From assembly GCF_019320115.1 (NCBI RefSeq), contig NC_089591.1:58404078-58468077 (forward strand): a stretch of 64,000 nt of DNA. The letters run 5' to 3'. The DNA comes from Miscanthus floridulus. Its lineage: Eukaryota > Streptophyta > Magnoliopsida > Poales > Poaceae. Position 1 is the stretch's first letter; the number at the start of each line of letters is the position of its first letter. Below are positions 10,403 through 20,744 of this stretch, piece after piece. Below the pieces are notes generated by a model that made no database searches, had not been told where the DNA came from, and saw only the letters and a program-made list of their open reading frames with translations. The position numbers and the translations under genes were made by a program.

Positions 10403-11239
10403 TCATAATCCAACATTTTGTGTATGCTTCAAGTACCTCAATATTCTCTTTGTTGCTTTCAAATGACTTTCTCTTAGCGAGGCTTGGAATCTAGCACACA
10501 TGCATATACTAAACATCACATCCGGCCTTGATGCTATCATATGGAGTAGGCTTCCAATCATAGACCAATACATCTTTTGATCCACCATATTGCTACTAGC
10601 ATCACTATCTAAGCTTCCACTTGTCCCCATTGGTGTACTAATAGCTTTACTATCATCCATTTCAAACTTCTTGATCATGTCCTTGATATACTTGCCTTGA
10701 CTCATAAATGTGCTATTCTTCATTTGCTTGATTTGAAGACCAAGGAAGTAACTAAGCTCTCCAATCATAGACATCTCAAACTCACTTGCCATCATCTTGC
10801 CAAACTTCTCACAAAAATCTTGATTTGTTGACCCAAATATGATATCATCAACACAGATTTGCATTACAAATAAGTCATTTCCAAGCTTTTTGGTGAAGAG
10901 AGTGGTGTCAACCTTTCCCATCTTGAATTCCTTAGAGAGTAGGAAATCCCTCAATCTCTCATGCCATGCTCTAGGTGCTTGTTTTAATCCATACAAAGCC
11001 ATTTTCAATTTGTAAACATGGTTGAGTTTCTTCTCATCTTCAAAACCGGGAGGTTGCTCAACATACACAAGCTCATTGATGTATCCATTGAGAAATGCAA
11101 TCTTCACATCCATTTGGTACAACTTGATGTTGTGGGCACAAGCATAGGCTAACAAGATCCTAATTGCTTCCAATCTTGCAACCAGAGCATATGTTTCTCT
11201 AAAGTCAAGACCTTCAACTTGAGTATAGCCTTGAGCCAC
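10403..11239 (-). pseudogene. Copia reverse transcriptase
   Basis: About 278 codons of RVT_2-type polymerase: [11 protein letters not shown] at the start, [31 protein letters not shown] and FLGLQI, in the usual order. The catalytic YVDD box reads CVDD (in [10 protein letters not shown], near 10850), a likely disabling change. It lies in frame 1, whereas integrase and protease are in another frame, so a shift occurred around 11240-11333. A stop ends the run at 10403. Confidence 0.92.
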
Positions 11240-11333
11240 TAATCTTGCTTTGTTCCTTATTACTATCCCATCTTGATCTTGCTTGTTTCAAAAGACCCAC
11301 TTGGTTCCAATCACATTATGACCCTTAGGCCTC

Positions 11334-12632
11334 TCAACTACACACCCATACTTGGTTTCTTGTGAAGTTGTTTAGCTCTTCATGCATAGCATTAACCCAA
11401 TCAACATCCTTCAAAGCTTCATCTATCTTCTTAGGTTCAATGGATGACACAAATGAGAAATGCTCACAAAATGAAGCCAATCTTGATCTTGTTTGCACAC
11501 CTCTTGAAATATCACCAATGATAGTGTCCAATGGATGATCTCTTGCAACATTGGTTAGTTGAAGCACTTGCACTTGATTGCTAGCATTTGATTGATCACT
11601 TGGTTGAGATGATGAACTAGCCATTTGTTGATCTTGCACATTGCCATCACTAATGCTTACTTGGATTTAATCATGAGAACCACTAGCTTGCACATTTGAG
11701 TTAGAGAGCACTTGATTCTTGTCATCTTCAACATCAATCACCTCTCTAGGCCTTATATCATCAATGTCCATGTTTTTCATTGTATTGACCAATTGAGTGC
11801 CTTTTACATCATCTAGATTCTTATCTTCCTCTTGGGAACCATTTGTTTCATCAAACTCCACATCATGAACCTCCTCAAGAGTACCACTAGCCAAATTCCA
11901 AACTCTATATGCCTTGCTAGTAGTGGAGTAACCAAGCAAGAAGTCTTCATCATATTTTTTTTCAAACTTGCTCAATCTAGTGCCTTTCTTCAATATGTAG
12001 CATTTACAACAAAATACTCGAAAGTATGCTATGTTTGGCTTTCTTCCATTCAATAGCTCATAAGGTGTCTTCTCTATCATGGGGTGACAATAGAGTCGGT
12101 TGCTATAGTAGCAAGCCATGTTGATTGCTTTGGCCCAAAATGAATGACTCACATTGTACTCACTCAACATTGATCTTGCCATATCAATCAAGGTTCTATT
12201 CTTTCTTTCAACTAGCCCATTTGATTGAGAAGTATACTTAGCCAAGAATTGATGTCTAATTCCAAATTCATCACATAACTCATCAATTCTAGTGTTCTTA
12301 AACTCACTTCCATTATCACTTCTAACTTTCTTGATTGTTGTTTCAAACTCATTGTGAATACCCTTGACAAAAGATTTGAATATTGCAAACACATCACTCT
12401 TGTCAACAAGAAAGAAGACCCATGTGTATCTAGTGAAATCATCCACAATCACAAATCCATATTTGTTTCCTCCAATGCTAGTGTATGTGGTTGGTCCAAA
12501 TAAGTCCATATGTATTAACTCAAATGCCTTAGATGTGCTCATCATACTCTTCTTAGGATGTGTGTTACCAACTTGCTTTTCGGCTTGACATACACTACAT
12601 AGCTTATCTTTCTCAAAAGTTACATTTTTCAA
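11334..12632 (-). pseudogene. Copia integrase and integrase-RT linker
   Basis: The piece from 12632 to 11667 begins with the second half of the zinc-binding region (CSVCQAEKQ) and carries the rve core: D in HMDLFGP, D in VRSDNGSEF and E in NGLVERKNRT. A KAYRVWNL block at the C-terminal side fits the Copia post-core domain. The three catalytic acids are all present. After a stop at 11667 the linker (11639-11334) continues in the same frame, is Ser/Gln-rich and ends in NAMHEELNNF, the usual lead-in to RT. Confidence 0.92.
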
Positions 12633-12668
12633 GCCTCTAACTAAGTCATGCTTGATTAACTTGTTTAA

Positions 12669-13103
12669 TTATTTCATTCCAACATGACCAAGCCTTCTAT
12701 GCCATAACCATCCCAAGCTAGACTTAGTGATCAAACATGTTGACAATTGAGCTTCTTTAGCATTGAAATCAACTAAGTATAGATTCTCATATCTAAATTC
12801 TTTGAATATCAAGTTAGAGCCATCTACACTTATGATTTCTACATCATCCACACCAAATATGCACTTGAAACCAAGATCACACAATTGAGCTACTGACAAT
12901 AGATTGAAGTTCAAGCTCTTTGCTAGTAGCACATTAGAGATACTCAAGTCATTGGATATGGAAATCTTACCAAGCCCTTTGACCTTGCCTTTGCCATTAT
13001 CACCAAATGTGATACTATCAATCCCATTGCTCTTGTTTTCATTGATTGAATTGAACATTCTTGGATCATCGGTCATGTGTTGTGTGCACCCACTATCAAG
13101 CAC
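12669..13103 (-). pseudogene. Copia protease plus GAG pre-integrase region
   Basis: It opens with LDSGCTQHMT, the Copia aspartic-protease active site (DSG), and ends with LWHRRLGHVGMK, the HRRLGH motif of the pre-integrase domain whose His residues start the zinc finger. It shares the integrase frame and is separated from it only by a TAA at 12669-12671 where a Gln codon would be expected. Its frame differs from gag, so one frameshift lies between 13104 and 13213. Confidence 0.9.
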
Positions 13104-13212
13104 CCAATGCTTTCCTCTGGCTTTATAATTGACCTATAAAAGAAAATCAATTTCTTTTAGGTACCCAAACTTGCTTGGGTCCTTGTAGGTTAGTTACCAA
13201 GGTCTTTAGTAC

Positions 13213-14883
13213 CTAAATGGCCTTCTTCTTTGGGTCCACAATTGGTGTACTAGTGAACTTAGCCTTCACACCATTGGCATCCTTAAAAAGCATGTAGCAA
13301 GAATCAAATTTGATTGAGGATACATTAGGTAGCTTGTTCGTGTTAATTTTGCAATATTGCTCTATATACCCAACTTGCTTGCATCTATTGCAAAACCGAC
13401 CATTGCCCTTCACAAAGCTAGCTTTAGGAGTGACAAAGGCCACCTTGCCTTTCTTGGGGGTATAACCTAATCCCTCTTTATTGAAAGAAAACCTTTGGCT
13501 ATCGAAGCACTTTAGCAAGCGGGCATCTCCACCATAGGCATTGCCTAAGGCACGAGTGAGCTCATTCACCTCCTTCTTGAGGGTCTCATTTTCTACTTTT
13601 AGTGAGGCATCATAAGTGATTCCATCACTCAAAGGTGAAGTAGAAGTGGTAGTGCTACAGGATGGGTTAGTGGGAGCAACTAAAATGGACTCATGAAAAG
13701 ATTCATTAATAAGATCACATGTTACTCCCACATCACATGATACGATCACTTGCTCCTTCTTGGTTTCCTTCACTTTGACTTGCTCAATGAGAGATGAGTG
13801 AGCCTTTTTAAGCTTAGAGTGAGCTTTGCCAAGCTTCTCATGGGCTTCCATTAGCCTCTCATGAGTGGCATTGAGCTTATCAAAGGATTGCTCAAGAAAT
13901 TGTGTAAGAAAGAGATAAAGAGAAAGGAGTGCAAAGAATTGCGTAAGAAAGGAGTCACTTTGATGATGGGGATAATGGGGATAATTTGCTACAACATGAT
14001 CGGGGCTCTTGCAATTGTAGCATCTTCTCACATACTCTTTGCTCTTGGTATGATCTCTTCTCTTTCTTGCACCGTAGCCCTTCTTCTTCATGAATTTTCT
14101 CATTTTGCGCATAGAGGGCCATAGCTTCATCATCAATATCACTAAGATCATCATCACTACTTGATTCTTTCTTAGATTTGCCCTTGTTCTTAGATGATGA
14201 TGAGCTAGCCTTGAATGCTATACTCTTCTTCTTCTTGTCTTCTTCTTCCTTCTTGTCCTCCTTGTCATCCCCTACCTTTCCACACGGTATATCTCTTGTG
14301 TTATGACATCACCTAGTACTTGGTTGGGGGTAATCTCCTTCAATCCTCCTCCTATGATAAGCAATCTGAACATCTCAAATCTTGGAGGTAGGCATATCAA
14401 GAACCGATGAGAGATATCATCATCCTTGATCTTCTCTCCTAAAGCCTTCAAGTCATTTACAATCACTTGCAACTGATAAAACATCTCCAGAATGCTCTCA
14501 TCTTCCTTCATCTTGAAGCTTGTCAATTTATCTTTAAGGATATACTACTTGGCACTCTTCACCGTCGGTGTGCCCTCATATGTTTCCTCCAATCTCTTCC
14601 ACACCTTATTTGCTCTTTCACAATCCTTGATTTGCTCAAACACCTTGGAATCAATGGCATTGTATATGGTGTTGAGAGCCACTGTATTGCATTGCTTGTT
14701 GATCTTATCTTGGTTGGTGGGATCATCGGGATCGATGATAGCATAGTCATTCTTGGTCACTTCCTATACTTAATCATTGATTGAACCAAGATACATCCTC
14801 ATCTTTCTCTTCCAATAATCATAGCATGTGCCATCAAAGAATGGTGGTTTGCCCCCCACATGGTTGAACACAACTTGAGCCAT
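13213..14883 (-). pseudogene. Copia gag
   Basis: The start is the ATG at 14883-14881, about 45 bases after the primer site, in a frame that stays the same down to 13213. Typical gag words follow (GGKPPFFDGTCYDYW, then KVWKRLEETYEG), and the capsid core has LPPRFEMF. Two degenerate zinc knuckles are visible: CYNCKSPDHVVANY, with the last Cys lost, and CNRCKQVGYIEQYC, with Tyr in place of His. In-frame stops occur near 14766-14775, 14545 and 14272. The middle has a long charged coiled-coil-like part (about 13740-13900). Confidence 0.88.
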
Positions 14884-14928
14884 AATTTGACACCGAGGTT
14901 GTTAAGCCTTTAATCAAACGGTGACCAT

Positions 14929-14941
14929 GGCTCTGATACCA
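14929..14941 (-). other. Copia primer-binding site (initiator Met-tRNA)
   Basis: On the minus strand TGGTATCAGAGCC follows two bases after the 5' LTR end. This matches the 3' end complement of plant initiator methionine tRNA, the standard primer of Copia elements, and fixes the minus-strand orientation. Confidence 0.95.
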
Positions 14942-14943
14942 CT

Positions 14944-16320
14944 TGAAAGGTCCTAATATGTCTAGAGGGGGTTAATAGCCTATTTAAAAATCTACAAATC
15001 AACTAGAGCAATTTGATTAGTATGACAAATAGCGAAATGCAAACTAGCTCTAGCTCTATAAGGGTTGCAAGCCGCCTATCGAATAATTCTAGTTGCAATG
15101 ATAGCTAGACACACAACTTGCTATGATACTACTCACTAAGAGCTCTCAATCTTTCTACTCTAAAGAGCTCCACTAAGCAAACTTAAATAGCAAAGCAAGC
15201 TCTCAAATCTAATTACACTAAAGAGCTTGCTACAACTAGTTTGCAAGAATATAAACGAGTGAGTAGGATGGTTATACCGCCGTGTAGAGGAATGAACCAA
15301 TCACAAGATGAATATGAAACCAATCACCGGGAGTATATCAAATGGCAAGAGACAACCAATTTTTCTTCTGAGGTTCACGTGCTTGCCAACACGCTAGTCC
15401 CCGTTGTGTCGACCAACACTTGGTGGTTCGGCGGCTAAGAGGTGTTTCACAAACCTCGTCCACACAATTGGACACCGCAAGAACCTACCCATAAGTGAGG
15501 TAACTCAATGACACGAGCAATTTACTAGAGTTACCTTTCGGCACTCCGCATTTCTTCCCCAGTGTCCGGTCACTTCCAATAAGCTCCTAGAGACACATTT
15601 CTTCATCCGGACACGTCCAGTTGCACTTGACCGGACACAGCCAGCGTCTGGTCAGTTACCCTGACTTCTGTGCAGCTACGTCAGCTCTAACCGGATGTTG
15701 CCTTCCAGTGTCTGGTCAGTCAGAGGCCTAGTGTCTGGTCACATGACCGACGCTAGGTTTTTGCTGCCGCGCCTAACCGGACACACCGGTCCCCCTGAGA
15801 CCAGCGTCCGATTAGTTGTAAAACAGCGAGGCTGGCCCTCTTTCATCTCTATCTCCTTCACCCTTGCTCAAATGTGCCAACCACCAAGTGTATCACCTTG
15901 TGCACATGTTTTAGCATATTTTCACAAATATTTTCAAGGGTGTTAGCACTCCACTAGATCCTAAATGCATATGCAATGAATTAGAGCATCTAGTGGCACT
16001 ATGATAATTGCATTTCGATACGAGTTTCACTCCTCTTAATAGTACAGCTATCTATCCTAAATGTGATCACACTCACTAAGTGTCTTGATCACTAAAACAA
16101 AATGGCTCCTATATTTTATACCTTTGCCTTGAGCCTTTTGTTTTTCTCTTTCTTCTTTTTCAAGTTCAAGCCTTTGATCATAACCATGCCATCACCATTG
16201 TCATGATCTTCGTCATTGCTTCATCACTTGGAGTAGTGCTACCTATCTCATGATCACTTTGATAAACTAGGTTAGCACTTAGGGTTTCATCAATTAACCA
16301 AAACTAAACTAGAGCTTTCA
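14944..16320 (-). repeat. Copia 5' LTR (1,377 bp, internally deleted)
   Basis: It aligns with 6794-8790 at both ends (TGAAAGGTCC start and GAGCTTTCA end in plus view). It lacks about 520 bp present in the partner at about 7516-8043; the join lies near 15548. The missing piece includes the TATA-like box, so this 5' LTR probably cannot start transcription. Small extra blocks around 15600-15640 are absent from the partner. Confidence 0.85.
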
Positions 16321-19187
16321 AATGGAGAACTCGATACAATCCATGTTTTACATCCAGAATCCAATAATGAGTACGAGCTTACAATACTTAGTCTATTTTA
16401 TACAACAAGAGTTCTTGGAAATTATTTATTACAATACCAGAGTTTAGAGTGCGATAATTAAACAATAGAATAAAAATAAACATCTAGCGAAAACGATACA
16501 AAGATCTGTCTGTGCCCACTAGAAGAATCCTCCACACAAGAGCTACTGCTCAAGCTGCACCTGCAACATGGGTAAAATAAACCCTGAGTACATAATGTAC
16601 TCACAAGACTTACACGACTAGTGGGAATAGTTTCCTGACTCTCAAGGATATGATAGGCAATATGGGTTTGTTTTCTTTTTGTTTGCGAAAAGCCTTACTA
16701 ATAGTTCATCCTTACAGTCAAGTTTTATTAGCAGTCGTGATTACTTTATTAGCTAACCATTCTAGGTATGCACCTATTCTACTTTCAAGCAACGGTTGAG
16801 CAATCAGAACCATTTTATCATCTTCCATCTTCCAATTCTTACTACGGTGCTAGACCATAGCCAAGTCATACCATCTCACAGAAATAATGATTCGCTAACC
16901 AATGTATCCTAGCTGGGTACCCTGAAACACATGTCCCATTTGTACCCTAGGCACAAACAAGACCAACTCATTCCACTCCTATCAAGGGGTCCATGTCCCT
17001 ATCTAAACTTGGACTCCAAGCCCTCACACTTGAGACCTAGTCTCAATATGGTGCTTAGACCTCCACCTTTCCCCGCCTCCAATCAATTGGTCCGAAAAGA
17101 GCCAGAACCCACGACAAGAGCGTAACGAGTCTTCTCACTCCCGTAAGCAAGTATGTGCTTAGGATAATAAGTCTGTGACCTGACTACCATCCACAGCAAC
17201 AGACGGTCCTTAATCTACATGGACAGAGAAAATAGTGTAACTAAGCTAAGCCTCATTGGCCACGAGACATAACCTGTTACACCCACTAAAACCCATACCT
17301 TATCCCTACTCGGTCTCCATTTCTTTCCTTTCATCATTTTATAATGAGAGTAAATATAGTAATCACTTATTGTGAGTAACGGCATGTTACTCATGCTACC
17401 AAAAACCTAAGCATAGCATCTATTTGAACCTGCACTAGTAAGACTCATAGACAAATATATCTATGCATGTGGTTTCCATAAAATTCATATAACGTAAATG
17501 CACAACACATATATATGGTGAATTATAAAATAGAGGTTATGCACCGGGGCTTGCCTTGGGCAGGCATGGTGTCAGCCGAGTTAGTTAGTGATGGCTCCGA
17601 GACCTCCTCCTGTACGAGAATCTCCTCCTCGTACTCCTCGATGATCTCCTTAAACTCGTGATCGCTGGTGGTCACAATCTCTACCAACTCGTTCTCTACA
17701 TGTAGGCGATAATGATGCAACACTTAGCATTTAGGCAATAACTCTTAAAATAAGAATACGTATACTAAGCTACTAAGCTAGCTCTAATAACTAAGATACT
17801 AAGCTAACTATCATCTTTGTTAAGCAGGGTGTTGGATTCAACTAACAAACCCTTAGCTTGGTAAATTAAGGATATATCTTTATTTCTTCTAGTGATTTAA
17901 TGTATATTGAAACAAAGAGCATTTAACTACCCTAATGCTTAGTCTACCCTAAGGCTATAAAAATTATAGTGAGCATGTAATAATACCATGAAGCTACTAT
18001 AAAATTTTCAGGACCAAAGCTAGTACCAATTTACCATAAAATTTTCCTACGATGATTAATTTAATAATATGAAGTATTCTCAAATGATTTAATAGCTCCT
18101 GGTATCAACATGTATATATGAACTAAATACACCAACAGATAGAGTATAATTTTATGAACCTAACAAAACTTGTTTCACAATTTTTGGACACCTACTTGAT
18201 TTTATATAAATTGCCAAAGATTACCTCAAAATTTAAATTAAAAAACTATTTCTAATTTCTTATAAAAAAGAAAAATGAATTCCCCCGTGTGGCCCACATG
18301 CGCGGCCCACGCGACGCAGCGCGCGCGAGTGCACGGTGGCCAGCGGTGTGGCCCACACGAAGCCGGCCAACGCCGAGACTGCCCGCGTCGACTACACTAA
18401 GAGGTTGTGCGGGGTGACATGACTTGTTGGGGAAGGCTACAGCGGCGCACGGCCATCCGCGATGGTGGTGCCACTGTTCTGATGAGCTAGGGTAGCTACA
18501 GGTCTAATTGGTTAGTGCATGAGCATCAGGAGGCTACCATGGATCAGGCCAAAGTAACGGTTGGGGCAGAGGATGATGGAGGAGGGCTAGCCACATGCGG
18601 CCGAGCCATGCGGCGGCACAGTCGCGTCAGCAATGATGAGGAGATGGTAGCGGTTCCACTGGTGTGTGAAAGATGGAGAGGGAGGCATGGTGAAGCAAGT
18701 GGTGCAGACAAATTGGCTCGGGAGGGACGGTAGGAGGGCTACCCTTGATCATGGCCGAGCACGGCCTTAATGGCATGGCGGCATGGAAAAACTCCAAATT
18801 GGAGCTTGGTCGTGCACACTTCAAGGCTAGGTGGGGTTGGCTGGTCGTTGTGGTAGAGAGAGAGGAGCAGGCCTAGCTCGGCTCATCCTCGCCTTAGCGG
18901 CAAGCAGTCTGCCGAACCAGAGGCAGCATCTACGCACCCACTATGCGACAACGCGGCCAAACCACATGCATGCATGGAGGCAGGTGGGGGCGCAGCATGC
19001 GCAGCCGTAGCGCCATTAAGGCGAGGCAACGACACGAGGCAACCAGGACAGCCCACGTGCGTGCGGGGACAAGGTAGGCGGCAGCGCAGCACAGCATCGC
19101 AGTGGCGTCGGTAGCAGCAACGCAAGGCAAGGCAGTAGTGCAGACACAACGACGAGGTGATGGCACCAGCAGTGGCTCCATCGTGGC
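16321..19187 (-). repeat. Main body of outermost LTR (T1), minus orientation
   Basis: Read on the minus strand it aligns over its length with T2 (48592-51527 plus 63197-64000): shared blocks include GCAAGCCCCGGTGCATAACC, CTCGTCGTGGG-type sequence, GGGTACCCAGCTAGG and GTACTCAGGGTTTAT. The part 18280-19187 is GC-rich with repeated 'ggccca' and 'gcgcg' words, matched by the GC-rich stretch 48800-50290 of T2. No protein gene is supported; small frames here are not conserved with T2. Confidence 0.8.
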
Positions 19188-19950
19188 TGTTGATGCAAAA
19201 GTGGATCTACAAACACAAAGGGCTAATACCCGAATCGATATCCAAAGCGTGCCAGTCGATTTGACCTGTCAATCGACAAGGATGAAGATACGAGCACTTT
19301 GGTCCTGACAACAGCGATACGCCCGAAAGTCACGGCCAAGAGGTACTCACGCGGAACTCGAGAATCGCCGAAGGTTGCACTGTGATGCAACTCGCCGAAT
19401 CAATGAGAACTCGTAAAAAGAAAAATGTGCAAATTGACGAAGTCGCCGAAAAGTAAGTAGATGCAAATAGGAGTAAAAATTGGTTTTGATATTGATTCAT
19501 ATATCTTTTACATTGCCCTTCAATCTATATTTATACCCTGATCTAAAGAGACATAACCAAACATAACTAGGACACCAAATCGATACCTAAGGAAATACGT
19601 GACTCTTACATGAATCATATTCTAATAAATACAGAAAAAGAAATCAACTCCTATCTATTTCCCTGTCCGCCTCAATTACGATGGAAATCTCACCGACCTC
19701 CTTTCCATCGGCATACTTCCTGTTTCATCGGCAGTAGTCTTCAAGCCTTCCTTCATCGGCATCGACAATAACACCTCCAACCTCATCGGCAATGCCCGAG
19801 TCTAAATCAACCTTTCCATCGACCACCACCAGTCATCGGCAACCATCTTTACAAGCTGACTTTCATCGGCTGTCAGCGTATATAGTAACTTTCCTCCTAC
19901 CGATTAGTCCACTCCGATCATTTTGACATGTGCAAAAAATGGTGTCAACA
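19188..19950 (-). repeat. Tat-A 3' LTR
   Basis: Identical in length to 30738-31500, with about 20 differences by eye, most of them transitions. On the minus strand it contains TATAAATATAG (about 19527-19540), a candidate TATA box. It has six ATCGGC words. Confidence 0.93.
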
Positions 19951-19966
19951 CATGCCCCCCAATTTC
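19951..19966 (-). promoter_or_regulatory. Tat-A polypurine tract
   Basis: On the minus strand AATTGGGGGGCATG abuts the 3' LTR (which begins TGTTGACACC). It is the expected primer for plus-strand synthesis and confirms the minus orientation. Confidence 0.8.
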
Positions 19967-20380
19967 GGAGTATAAAACCATTAATGCTCCAAAATTTACT
20001 CCAGATAACGTTTGCCTTCGCCCGATTACCGTAACTCATCCTCCAAGCCAAAACCTGATCTGTTATCAAATCTAATCAAATCTAATCCTGATTCACGCAC
20101 CTCAGTAAATATCGCACAATCGCCAACCACTCTTGCCTTGATTATGGTTAAGATACCGAAACAATAATCCATCGGCAAGATCCTAACATAATAATGCTGC
20201 CATTTTCAGAATTAAAATATCCTGTACCGATATCTCTTCCAAGTCATGATTACTTGCCATCAACTCATCTGTACAATCCCCTGATTATCGTGCGAACAGT
20301 TACCATATCCATCTGAACCACCTCGACCTACATGCGCGCGGTATAGAGATAAGTCCAAAATACCCCTACTCCAAGCGGCT

Positions 20381-20389
20381 TATAAATAG
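20381..20389 (+). promoter_or_regulatory. TATA box of the antisense gene in Tat-A
   Basis: TATAAATAG lies on the plus strand, opposite to gag-pol, about 50 bases before an ATG at 20432 and 170 bases before an ATG at 20554. The position suggests an internal promoter for the plus-strand gene. No transcript evidence is available from sequence alone. Confidence 0.55.
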
Positions 20390-20744
20390 ATTCCTCCAGA
20401 ACGCTCGTCTTCTACCCTCAGACTCCAATCTTTGACATTTTCTCTTTCCGGCGGTGACTCCAACGAACAACTGCGCGACCTCAACCAACAAGAACTCTTC
20501 TCCAGCATTAACCTCAAGTCTCCGGCTCATGCCCCCATCTTCCTTAAGATAATGGCAATCAACTTCGACGTCCCTGCGGTTCGTTCCACTTCCATTACCT
20601 TTTACCTCAATTCCCCTAGTTTTTGCAAGTTCATACAGTTGGTGATTTTTCTTTTCTTTTGTTCTCCGGACCCTTTAAACTTAGGAACTACGCAACAAAT
20701 TAGTTATTCCAACCGATCAGCCGCATGTCCAATGCCTAGGACCA

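Larger units (their letters stand above)
6794..16320 (-). mobile_element. Copia LTR retrotransposon, Sirevirus-like, degenerate, about 9.5 kb
   Basis: Two LTRs beginning TGAAAGGTCC and ending GAGCTTTCA (plus-strand view) enclose, in minus-strand order, a primer site, gag, protease, integrase, RT and RNase H. This is the Copia order, with integrase before RT. A Met-tRNA primer site, long LTRs and multiplied polypurine tracts suggest the Sirevirus (Maximus/SIRE) lineage. It sits in T1 with an imperfect pentamer duplication. All frames contain stops or shifts, so it is inactive. Confidence 0.9.

Noticed and set aside
14929..14941. tRNA-like sequence
   Set aside because: Only the 13-base complement of the initiator tRNA end is present; it is a primer-binding site and not a tRNA gene.
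17523..17723. A 66-codon acidic minus-strand frame inside T1
   Set aside because: The matching part of T2 (about 50900-51060) does not keep the frame, and it lies in LTR sequence.
18500..19308. Short frames in the GC-rich part of T1, including one running into the Tat-A LTR
   Set aside because: They cross the element border at 19188 and have no similarity to known proteins.
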